In this document: positions 7,825-16,104 of the stretch, in pieces
Position numbering within the stretch: the first letter of the stretch is position 1
Layout: the number at the start of each line of letters is the position of its first letter
NCBI GenBank assembly: GCA_045133795.1
Contig: JBGUUT010000120.1
Span: 1-50,860, forward strand
Direction: 5' to 3'
Origin: RGIG8597 sp045133795
GTDB taxonomy: Bacteria; Spirochaetota; GWE2-31-10
DNA length: 50,860 nt
Program-made: the position numbers and the translations under genes
Notes under the pieces: generated by a model
The model's database searches: none
The model's input: the letters and a program-made list of their open reading frames with translations, nothing else
Told to the model about the DNA's origin: nothing

Positions 7825-9012
7825 TTATTTGTCAATCCATTTTGTTTTATCCACGTCTATAACAAACAAATCCGGCAAAGATTCCAGTTTTCGATAATCA
7901 ATCGGAATGCCGTAAATTCTGGTCTCTATATGTAAATGCGGTCCGGTAGAAGCTCCGGTCATCCCTACTTCTCCCACAATTTCGCTTTTTTTTACAACCG
8001 TATCTGCATTCACTAAACATTTATTCATATGACAATAATTCGTATACAGTCCGAGTCCGTGATTCACAATCACCATATTTCCGTACAACTCCTGCATACC
8101 GGACAACACAACTACCCCGTCAAGTAATGAATAAATCGGTGTTCCTGTAGGAACTCCGTAATCTACTCCCAAATGTACATCTCGAGAATATTGTTTACCG
8201 TTACTTAAAATCCATCTTCGAGTAAAACCAAAATCTGATGTCAAACGGGAGATATTATCTAACGGTTTCGTTATTTGCCAAATATCCCCTGTCAATGGTT
8301 GAGTTACAGTTCGCCAAAGTTCATGACGAGCAGTTTGTTGTTCGTTATACTTTTTGCGACTTGCACTTGCCAAATCTTTCGATTTTCCTTTAGAAAAGTT
8401 TAGTTGCTGCAACTTAAATTCTTTTTTCTGTATATCTCCGGCAGAATAAACAACTATATTATCTCCGTCTCTGAAACTCATACATATCGATAATAAATAA
8501 TTATCCTGTTCATATAACGGAGAAAACGGCAAAAATACACCATAAAAATCAAACAATGAATCTTCATAATACGAATAAACGCCGCCTTTTTTAGAATCCT
8601 GAACTTTTTCTCCGATTAAATATTTAATATCAAAATTAATTTCTTCAACAACAAACTTTTTAGGAATCAACATTCGGAAAAATGAAAAACTCCCCGTTTC
8701 GGCAAGAAACAACATCTGAAGTTTTATATTCTTTAATTTCTTTTTTACCGGAGCCTTCATTTCCATAACTGTTCCTTTTTTCAAATTATAAGAACCGTCC
8801 GCAACCTCTAAGACACTATCTTCCGCTAAAAACAAAATAGTCTCTCGGTCTTTTTTAAAAAAAGAAGCCTCTTTTATCGTTACTAATCCATTTTCCGGTA
8901 ATATCGAAATTTTATCTGGAATTGTGATAATTTCTGGGGAATTTTGACATGAACAAACAAATAAAAAAGCCCAAAATACACAAAAGTATGGCTTTTTACT
9001 CTGTTGCAACAT
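7825..9012 (-). CDS. M23 family metallopeptidase, lipoprotein
   Basis: A 395-aa predicted lipoprotein. The signal segment ends in a lipobox-like FVCSC (cysteine near residue 22). The C-terminal about 110 residues are an M23/LytM peptidase domain with HLGVDYGVPTGTPI (HxxxD zinc ligands), VNHGLGLYTNYCHM, and GxSTGPHLHIE (HxH zinc ligand). Because all zinc ligands are present, an active peptidoglycan endopeptidase anchored in a membrane is predicted. The middle region (about 50-240) is not recognised. The gene start overlaps the end of the PilZ gene by 17 nt, suggesting coupled expression, and ffh follows after 46 nt. Confidence 0.87.
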   Translation of the reverse strand: MLQQSKKPYFCVFWAFLFVCSCQNSPEIITIPDKISILPENGLVTIKEASFFKKDRETILFLAEDSVLEVADGSYNLKKGTVMEMKAPVKKKLKNIKLQMLFLAETGSFSFFRMLIPKKFVVEEINFDIKYLIGEKVQDSKKGGVYSYYEDSLFDFYGVFLPFSPLYEQDNYLLSICMSFRDGDNIVVYSAGDIQKKEFKLQQLNFSKGKSKDLASASRKKYNEQQTARHELWRTVTQPLTGDIWQITKPLDNISRLTSDFGFTRRWILSNGKQYSRDVHLGVDYGVPTGTPIYSLLDGVVVLSGMQELYGNMVIVNHGLGLYTNYCHMNKCLVNADTVVKKSEIVGEVGMTGASTGPHLHIETRIYGIPIDYRKLESLPDLFVIDVDKTKWIDK

Positions 9013-9847
9013 TATTCATTACTCTTTTATGCTTTAATATACTTTCCAAATGATCGATATAACTATTAATCATATCTTTATAACTGTAAGGTATTTCATC
9101 GCTATTCAAAAGAATACCCATAAGATATAAATCATGCCGCCCTTCAATTCCTTCCGAACGCTTTATTTCCCCCTCAAGAAGAATGGGCTCTTTATGATTA
9201 TATAAATAAATTGCGATTGTAATCTTTTTATTTATCAAAAACTTAGGATTACACATCATTATAATTCCACAACCGGAAGCAGAGAGGTTTTTTAGAATGC
9301 AAGGTCGTTTAATAGAATCAACAACACAATATGTATTTACTGATGTTATTTCCATGTCATTTACAACATTTGAATCTAAAGTAATACGCAATTCTCGGCG
9401 TCTTTCAAAATTTTCTATAGATTGAAATATTGTCCCTATCGTTTCTATTAAATCATCAGGTGGACGTTGATTGAATTCCAACGAAACTAAATATGAGGAT
9501 TCGTGCTGAAGCTCAAACGATGTAAACCCTTTAATTATAGAAGATACAAAAAATATAATCGGAGCTTTAGTATTTTTAGGACAAAATGCAAATCTGAGAT
9601 TTACAAGATTTTTTGCTCTTTTTATCATTTCAAAAGCTTCAGTATCTAATGGCATAATTACTTTTGCATCATTCATTGAACATGAATAAAGAATACACGG
9701 CAAGTGTTCGCCGCCGATTTTTAAACAAATCTTTTGAGTATCCACACCGGTTGCATTACGAATAGACTTATTGAATGCTATTTCTTTCGAACCATATTCT
9801 TCATACAATTCTTGCAATTTTTGAGAGGGTAATGTCGCCATAAACAC
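8996..9847 (-). CDS. PilZ-domain protein (putative c-di-GMP receptor)
   Basis: A 283-aa cytoplasmic protein. The C-terminal half is a PilZ domain. The switch motif R150-x3-R154 lies in NFERRRELR and the NxSxxG element at N187-S189-G192 is KNLSASGCGI. Both c-di-GMP-binding elements are therefore intact. The N-terminal about 140 residues form a beta-rich YcgR/PilZN-like domain (ICLKIGGEHLPCILYS), which suggests a two-domain effector. It heads the minus-strand block and diverges from mutS. Together with the EAL protein at 16105-19545 it provides a possible c-di-GMP output and control pair within the same window. Confidence 0.85.
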   Translation of the reverse strand: MFMATLPSQKLQELYEEYGSKEIAFNKSIRNATGVDTQKICLKIGGEHLPCILYSCSMNDAKVIMPLDTEAFEMIKRAKNLVNLRFAFCPKNTKAPIIFFVSSIIKGFTSFELQHESSYLVSLEFNQRPPDDLIETIGTIFQSIENFERRRELRITLDSNVVNDMEITSVNTYCVVDSIKRPCILKNLSASGCGIIMMCNPKFLINKKITIAIYLYNHKEPILLEGEIKRSEGIEGRHDLYLMGILLNSDEIPYSYKDMINSYIDHLESILKHKRVMNNVATE

Positions 9848-9930
9848 ATCCTATTAACGCTAATCGATAAATAAAAAGTCTCATGATACTATCATAAAAG
9901 AAATTCTTTTAAAATAACCTTCTGTTTTTT

Positions 9931-9959
9931 TTGAAAAAAAGAGTCAAAAAGTGTAAATT
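9931..9959 (+). promoter_or_regulatory. Candidate sigma70 promoter of mutS
   Basis: TTGAAA at 9931-9936 is followed after 17 nt by TAAATT at 9954-9959. Transcription would begin about 9966, leaving a short leader before the mutS ATG at 9991. If correct, it rules out the longer in-frame start at 9931. The -10 matches consensus at only four positions. Confidence 0.4.
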
Positions 9960-9990
9960 GACAAACAAATTTATCCATTTCGGGGATTAT

Positions 9991-12654
9991 ATGTCTGATA
10001 AAGAAATATTAAAAGAAGAAAGTTCTGCATACGACACACCAATGATGAAACAGCACAAAGAATTAAAAACAAAATATCCGGATGCTTTTTTATTTTTCCG
10101 CTGCGGAGATTTCTATGAAATGTTTGCAAATGACGCAATTGAAGCTTCTAAGCTTTTGAATATAACCTTAACAAAACGTCAAAACGAAATCCCCATGTGC
10201 GGAGTTCCGTATCATGCCGTTGATTTTTACATAAAAAAACTCGTTTCATTCGGGAAAAAAATCGCTATTTGCGAACAGCTCGAAAATCCCAAACTTGTAA
10301 AAGGTTTGGTCAAACGAGGTATTACGGAAATTATCACTCCGGGAACAATAATAAAAGAAGACCAACTGTCAAATAAAACCAACAACTATCTTTTAGGCCT
10401 AAATATAAAAGGGATGTGGCTGGAAGTCGCATATATTGACATTTCCACCGGAGAATTTGAGATTATGGAGCTGGATATAACCGCAGGTTTTTCCGTACTG
10501 CGAGGTGAAATATTTCGGTTGTTTCCAAAAGAAGTAATAATATCAACCAGTTTATTGCAACGATTCCCGATTTTAGAAGATTTACTGAAAGAAACAGAAG
10601 GTATTCTGATTAATCGTTACGATGATACTTGGTTCTCTCCCGAAGAAAACCAGAAATTATTATTAGCTCAATTCAACGCCCAAAGTTTACGCCAACTGGG
10701 ACTGCCGGAATTAAAAACAGACTTAACAGTTCCCGGTGCATTATTAAAATACATTCAAAACAACTTTCAAGGTTCACTGGCTCACATTCGTCCGTTACGC
10801 TATCATAATAATGAACGCATAATGCAATTGGACGAATCCACCATTAAACACTTGGAACTTTTACGCAATCAAAACGACGGTACAATAACCAATTCTCTGC
10901 TGGAAACAATTGACAATACTTTAACGGCTATGGGCGGAAGACTTCTGAAAAAATGGCTTGTAGAACCGTTACTTCATCCCGAAGAAATCGAAAAACGCCT
11001 TGATATAGTAGACTTTTTTGTAAAAACACCGACATTAATGTCCCAAGTCGAAAGTTCCATAAAAAACATTACCGATTTAGAACGACTTGCCGGCCGTTTA
11101 GTTTTGGATAAAGCAACTCCGAAAGACTTAATCAGTATAAAAATCTCCCTGCAGGAATGTGATAAAATTCTGGAATTACTGGGAAATATTCCGCAATTAA
11201 AAGATTTATTTTCTACATTCGCACCGCTTCCCGATGTAGTAAACATTTTGGAAGAACGAATCAAAGATGAACCGGCAACTTTTATCGATGAAGGAAACAT
11301 TGTAAAAGACGGATTTTCCGAAGAACTTGACGAGCTTAAATCCCTTTCTTCCGAAAGTAAAGAATACATTAACAAAATAGAATCGAAAATCCGTGCTGAT
11401 TTTGATGTTTCTACATTACGTATAAAATACAACAAGATTTTAGGTTATTTCTTTGAACTTTCAAAAATGCAAGCAAAAAACCTAAATGAAGATTTTATAT
11501 TACGCCAATCTTTGGTAAATACCTGTCGCTACACAAACAAAGAATTATCCGAATACGAATCAAAAGTACTTACTGCCCGTGAGCGAATTAATGAACTGGA
11601 ACGAAATATTTTCCTCGAAACAAAAGATTTCCTTTTGAAATATCTCGTACAAATCCAAGAAGATGCAGAAGTTATTTCCAAACTAGACGTATTGCTTTCA
11701 TTTGCCAAAATATCGCAAGAACGTCGATATGTACGCCCGACATTAACCGACGGCTTTGATTTAGAAATTAACGAAGGAAGACATCCGGTCGTAGAAACAA
11801 AAATGGATTATGATGAATTTATTCCAAATGATACTAAAATCACGGCAGAAGATTATTTAATGATAATTACCGGTCCGAACATGGCAGGGAAATCTACGTA
11901 TTTACGCCAAAATGCTCTAATCATTTTAATGGCTCAAATCGGTTGTTTTGTTCCGGCAACTTCCGCAAATATTGGAGTCGTCGACAGAATTTTCACACGA
12001 ATCGGAACTTCGGACAACCTTGCACGCGGACAATCTACTTTTTTTGTAGAAATGCAAGAAACTGCAAATATTTTAAAACACGCTACCGGACGAAGTCTTA
12101 TCATAATGGACGAAATCGGACGAGGAACAAGTACATACGACGGTCTGGCAATTGCATGGTCAATCCTTGATTATATTCACGATAAACGAATTTTAGGTGC
12201 CAAAACATTATTTGCAACTCATTATCACGAACTGACACAACTTGATAAAAAAGAAGGAATAAAAAATTATTCCGTCGCAATAAAAGAAGACGGCTCAAGT
12301 TTTACTTTTTTACATAAAATCATTCCCGAAGCTGCACAAAAAAGTTACGGTATACACGTAGCCGAACTGGCAGGAATGCCGGAACCGATTGTAGAATATG
12401 CAAAAGTTTTACTCCAAAAATTAGAACAAAGTGACAATGAAAATGCCACAAAACAGAATATTACACCGTCCCATCATACACCGCAAGCTTTTAAAGACAA
12501 CTTATTTGACTTTCATGAGATACAAAAAGAGGACAATACGTCGAAAGAGATTTGTAATGCAATAAAATTTTTAGATTTAGATAGAATTACACCTATTCAG
12601 GGCTTAAACTTGCTTTATGATTTACAAAGAAAAATAAAAAAAGACAGGAAGTGA
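9991..12654 (+). CDS. mutS: DNA mismatch repair protein MutS
   Basis: Mismatch recognition ATPase, 887 aa. The mismatch-binding domain carries the Phe-x-Glu motif in RCGDFYEMF near the N-terminus. The ATPase has Walker A GPNMAGKSTYLRQ, the DIGR-type Walker B MDEIGRGTSTYDG and ATHYHEL. A C-terminal helical tail (LDRITPIQGLNLLYDLQ) is kept. The start at 9991 is chosen because a GGGGA ribosome-binding site sits 6 nt upstream, because family proteins begin just before the MMKQHKELK segment, and because the upstream alternative would start inside the promoter. It is divergent from the PilZ gene. Confidence 0.96.
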   Translation: MSDKEILKEESSAYDTPMMKQHKELKTKYPDAFLFFRCGDFYEMFANDAIEASKLLNITLTKRQNEIPMCGVPYHAVDFYIKKLVSFGKKIAICEQLENPKLVKGLVKRGITEIITPGTIIKEDQLSNKTNNYLLGLNIKGMWLEVAYIDISTGEFEIMELDITAGFSVLRGEIFRLFPKEVIISTSLLQRFPILEDLLKETEGILINRYDDTWFSPEENQKLLLAQFNAQSLRQLGLPELKTDLTVPGALLKYIQNNFQGSLAHIRPLRYHNNERIMQLDESTIKHLELLRNQNDGTITNSLLETIDNTLTAMGGRLLKKWLVEPLLHPEEIEKRLDIVDFFVKTPTLMSQVESSIKNITDLERLAGRLVLDKATPKDLISIKISLQECDKILELLGNIPQLKDLFSTFAPLPDVVNILEERIKDEPATFIDEGNIVKDGFSEELDELKSLSSESKEYINKIESKIRADFDVSTLRIKYNKILGYFFELSKMQAKNLNEDFILRQSLVNTCRYTNKELSEYESKVLTARERINELERNIFLETKDFLLKYLVQIQEDAEVISKLDVLLSFAKISQERRYVRPTLTDGFDLEINEGRHPVVETKMDYDEFIPNDTKITAEDYLMIITGPNMAGKSTYLRQNALIILMAQIGCFVPATSANIGVVDRIFTRIGTSDNLARGQSTFFVEMQETANILKHATGRSLIIMDEIGRGTSTYDGLAIAWSILDYIHDKRILGAKTLFATHYHELTQLDKKEGIKNYSVAIKEDGSSFTFLHKIIPEAAQKSYGIHVAELAGMPEPIVEYAKVLLQKLEQSDNENATKQNITPSHHTPQAFKDNLFDFHEIQKEDNTSKEICNAIKFLDLDRITPIQGLNLLYDLQRKIKKDRK

Positions 12655-12755
12655 TTTTTTTCTTTGAGTTCGTCGTTTATTTACCGAAATTTTATGTGTA
12701 AATAATACAAAAAAACTCGCAAAAGATAATTATGCTACTACTGAGGGAGGGAAAA

Positions 12756-14327
12756 ATGACTCAAATCGAAAGACTTTTATATGAATCTAGCTTAATATCC
12801 GATGCTTTCAAAAAGATGATGTGGAAAACTGGACAAATTTCATTAGATGCTATTTATTCGGCACCTAAGCTTGCTGAATTACATGAAGATATTTTTCCTC
12901 AATTAGTAGACCAATTTTTGTATTTCAGTAAACTAAAAATCAGAATAAAAAATTTTGACAGAAAATCTTTCAATTTTGTTCTAATCTTCAAAGAAACTGC
13001 TTTGTGGGAAATAAAAAGAGTACTGGAAAAAATGCCCAAATATTCGACTGTTTTGGGAAATTTCAAAATCACCGAAGAAACAATCAGAACATACGAAAAA
13101 GAAATCGATGATAATAATAAGAAAAAGATTCAAGAATACCTAAAAACTCACCCTAATAAAAATTCAAAAGAAATAATAGAAGAAATGGAAAATGAAATCG
13201 AAAATATAAGACCTTATAAAGTTCACGAAGTGAATTTTACGTATCTCGATTTATTTCGTAAATATATGCACAACTGGCATAACTACTTTTCTGCCCTTAT
13301 AAAAGAAACGTTTTATGAGCTTGAAGAATCAGAACGTATAGAATCAGAAAAAAAAGCTCTTTTGTATACAACAATCGAAGATGAGAAATTATATTTTGAT
13401 TCCCGTCGCAAAACCCTTCCGAAAAGTGACGAAATCTGGGATTTACTCTCAAAACATATCAAACAGAAGCTTGATGTCACTCCGACAAATGAAGATGCTC
13501 AAAACTTCTTTTCTGATAAAAGTTGTTTTTTCTTATTTTCTGCTACCAGATTGGAACAACAAGCTGAATATTCACAAAAAATAAACGGTCTGCAGTACAA
13601 ATTGAAAATAGACAACAATAAACTCACAATTACAGAAAACAGAAAGAAATATTTTGCTCTTACTTCTCAAAAAATTGAATCTATCAGAAATATTCTTAAA
13701 AATATGCTTATCGAAAGTTATTCCGTAAAAGAGCAAGATTCTTTCGATGAAAATCCAAAACAATTTATTTTATACAAACCTAAGAAAGAAGAAATCTGTC
13801 AGTCTATAATCGCATCTAAAAATGTTTCGACTTTACGTTTTCTCGAAGAGATTATAATAAAAGACAAACTTGACCCTAATTACGCTGCGTATTGTGAAAC
13901 AATCAAAAAAATTACGACACTGATCTGCAGTGCTAAAATAAATACATTGCTTGCTGATTTTATTGCAGAGCAAACAAAAAATGCAAGCTTAATTACACGT
14001 ATTCTCAACTGGTTGATGACTCGCGGAGAAATAAAAAAAATTAACGGAAAAAATAACAATGAAAAAGCTCAGATTAAAAATCTGGCAAGAGTTTTCACAC
14101 AATCAGCAGAAACAAATACTTCTATAATAGAAACGACCGTTAATATTTTACGCTCATCCGGAAAAGAAAAAGAAATCAGCAAAATTTTATTATCATCTGC
14201 CGGTACTAGCGAAAAAGTTTTTCAATTATTACGTCTGGTTCCAGCTATCAGCGGAAAAAGCCGTGCTTATATTTGCCAAAATAACGAATCCAAGGAAGAA
14301 TTTCTGAAATTAATCAAAAATTTCTAA
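12756..14327 (+). CDS. Hypothetical protein, 523 aa, helical
   Basis: I do not recognise this protein. It is charged, Lys/Glu-rich and mostly predicted helical, with no signal peptide or membrane segment. Residues about 90-165 contain coiled-coil-like stretches (KEIDDNNKKKIQEYLK, KEIIEEMENEIENIR). A C-terminal part (about 370-520) has alternating hydrophobic helices that could be repeats. The start at 12756 is supported by a strong GAGGGAGGG ribosome-binding site at 12743-12751; an in-frame ATG at 12732 lacks one. It stands alone between mutS (101 nt upstream) and a gene-poor gap. Base composition is like its neighbours. A lineage-specific cytoplasmic protein is likely. Confidence 0.7.
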   Translation: MTQIERLLYESSLISDAFKKMMWKTGQISLDAIYSAPKLAELHEDIFPQLVDQFLYFSKLKIRIKNFDRKSFNFVLIFKETALWEIKRVLEKMPKYSTVLGNFKITEETIRTYEKEIDDNNKKKIQEYLKTHPNKNSKEIIEEMENEIENIRPYKVHEVNFTYLDLFRKYMHNWHNYFSALIKETFYELEESERIESEKKALLYTTIEDEKLYFDSRRKTLPKSDEIWDLLSKHIKQKLDVTPTNEDAQNFFSDKSCFFLFSATRLEQQAEYSQKINGLQYKLKIDNNKLTITENRKKYFALTSQKIESIRNILKNMLIESYSVKEQDSFDENPKQFILYKPKKEEICQSIIASKNVSTLRFLEEIIIKDKLDPNYAAYCETIKKITTLICSAKINTLLADFIAEQTKNASLITRILNWLMTRGEIKKINGKNNNEKAQIKNLARVFTQSAETNTSIIETTVNILRSSGKEKEISKILLSSAGTSEKVFQLLRLVPAISGKSRAYICQNNESKEEFLKLIKNF

Positions 14328-14424
14328 CTTGTTTTGGCATTATTTTTTCTTGCTCTGTATTATTCTGAATATTTCTGAAATTTTAAATAATACGGAGCTA
14401 GAAATACATTCTGTATTATTGTAA

Positions 14425-14718
14425 TTACTACAAACGTCACAAAGTTGTACTTTCTACATTGGCTGCTTACACCGACCGATTACTATTTACTACGGCGACG
14501 AAATCGGAGCTAAAAGTAACATCACAAGCAGTAGCGATAATGCAGGACGAACAATGGGAAATTATATATCATACCAATTTTTGCTTGTTTTAATGGAGAA
14601 ATTGTCAGATATAAAATTGCAGTTTGTAGATAAAGCGTTTGTATGCGGTAAAATCGAGAAAATAGATAGAAAAAATCAGCATCTGTTGTTATCAGTATTT
14701 GTTAAAGGAAGAAATTGA
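14425..14718 (+). pseudogene. Decayed glycoside hydrolase family 13 (alpha-amylase) fragment
   Basis: Within the 640-base gap between the 523-aa gene and the FIST gene, one frame reads ITIYYGDEIGAKSNITSS and continues SSDNAGRTMGNY. YYGDEIG followed by an R-T-M segment is the hallmark after the catalytic region of GH13 alpha-glucosidases and amylases. Upstream, the matching helix (STLAAYTDRL) lies in a different frame, so a frameshift is present. There is no usable start or ribosome-binding site, and the N-terminal catalytic barrel is missing. The piece is therefore a remnant. The remainder of the gap (14328-14424, 14735-14966) shows no gene. Confidence 0.5.
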
Positions 14719-14734
14719 GATTATTTCTTTGCTG
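14705..14734 (+). repeat. 30-bp dispersed repeat, copy 1
   Basis: This 30-base stretch recurs exactly, in inverted orientation, at 39086-39115. Each copy lies in a gene-poor gap and touches a glycoside-hydrolase-like remnant. In one frame both copies read KEEIEIISLL. Sequence upstream of both is weakly alike (AGTATT 10-15 bases before). The origin is unknown: a duplicated gene fragment or a small mobile repeat. Confidence 0.6.
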
Positions 14735-14966
14735 AGTGAAGATAGTTTCTAAAAAAATATTCTTGTTTATTATAAAACTTGAATTGTCTCTTATTTTTTT
14801 ACTAAAAATTCGGAAAAACATTTTTTTATACATTGCGAATACCAATAACTATATTTAGTGATAAAATCTTTTACTTATACGGAAATTGTAATGCAAAGAA
14901 AAATATTCTGTTTTTAGATTTTCTACAATTTTCGGATTTCGAATCGTGCGTGCGGGAGCAATATAA

Positions 14967-16085
14967 GTGGAAAGATATGTAATCGGATATAGTGCAGAAA
15001 AAGATAAAGAAATCGCTTTTGAGGAAAATTGTATACAGATTTTGAAAAAAGCAGGAGCGAAACAGCCGATTGTTATCATATTCTTTTCTGATTATTCGAA
15101 CTTTGAATGGTATACGACAGAGTTCAAAAGAAGATTTCCGGATTCGACTATTATCGGAGCTACGACTTATGTCGGGTTTTCTTCGCTCGGTTTTGCACAT
15201 AAATCTCTAACTTCACTTTCATTAATTTCAGATGTCGAATGTTCGTTTGGAGTACTAAAAGAAATTAATCGTTATCCTATGAAATATGTCCAAAGTGTTA
15301 AAAATGCGGTGAATTCGATTTCATCTACAGAAAATACAATTTGTTTGGAATTTTCTACGGCGAAAGGAAAAAGCGAGGAACTCGTTTTGGATACTTTTGC
15401 CAGTATTTTGGAACCTCTAAATATTCCGGTATTCGGAGGAAATGCTGGCGTTGAAGACGATAAGGAGACATTAGTTTCACTGAACGGAAAAGTTTATGAA
15501 AAAGCGTGCGTTTTTTTAATATTGCGTAATTTACGCGGGAAGATTTTTCTTTATAAGGAAAACATTTATCGTCCGACAAATCATTTTTTTATAGCGACGG
15601 ATGTAAATATAGACGACCATATTGTTTATGAATTGGATAAAAAACCGGCGGCGGAAGTTATTGCTCAGACGTTGGGAATAAAGGAAGAGGAGTTGCCGCA
15701 GTATACTCTTTATCATCCTTTTGGGCGTGTCCAAGACGGGCAGATTTATATTACCGATTATGACAAAATTTTAGATAAAGGCAGTGTCAGTTTTTATGTA
15801 AGAATCTACAATTATACAAGATTGTGTATGTTGGAACTTAATGACTTTGAAACTGTACGAGAAATAACGGCGAAAGCGATTAAAAGCGTTATTGAAAAAC
15901 CGGCATTTACAATTGCCGTTAATTGTTTCAATCGTTCAAAATTATTTGAAAAAAATAATACGTTTGAGGCTTTTAACCAAAATCTGAAATCTGAATTAGG
16001 TGATTTTATAGGTCTTTCGGGTTTCGGGGAGCAAATAAATTACACCCAATTAAATCAAACACTGGTACTTGCGGTTTTTGAGTAA
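14967..16085 (+). CDS. FIST domain sensory protein
   Basis: A 372-aa soluble protein with FIST-N (about 35-210) and FIST-C (about 225-355) domains. FIST-type features include PDSTIIGATTYVGFSS early, the VFGGNAGVEDD segment, and the C-terminal FNRSKLF...LGDFIGLSGFGE element. FIST domains are sensory modules proposed to bind small ligands and are usually found near or fused to signalling proteins. Here the next gene, 19 nt downstream, is a hydrogenase-like EAL protein, which makes an operonic sensor pair likely. The start is GTG at 14967 with GGGAG at 14954-14958. There is no signal peptide, so it is cytoplasmic. The ligand is unknown. Confidence 0.82.
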   Translation: MERYVIGYSAEKDKEIAFEENCIQILKKAGAKQPIVIIFFSDYSNFEWYTTEFKRRFPDSTIIGATTYVGFSSLGFAHKSLTSLSLISDVECSFGVLKEINRYPMKYVQSVKNAVNSISSTENTICLEFSTAKGKSEELVLDTFASILEPLNIPVFGGNAGVEDDKETLVSLNGKVYEKACVFLILRNLRGKIFLYKENIYRPTNHFFIATDVNIDDHIVYELDKKPAAEVIAQTLGIKEEELPQYTLYHPFGRVQDGQIYITDYDKILDKGSVSFYVRIYNYTRLCMLELNDFETVREITAKAIKSVIEKPAFTIAVNCFNRSKLFEKNNTFEAFNQNLKSELGDFIGLSGFGEQINYTQLNQTLVLAVFE

Positions 16086-16104
16086 AGAAAGATGAGGTGG
16101 GAAA

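Noticed and set aside
9931..9990. Longer N-terminus of MutS from 9931
   Set aside because: It would begin at a TTG inside the likely promoter, lacks a ribosome-binding site and adds a basic stretch absent from the family. ATG 9991 has GGGGA upstream.
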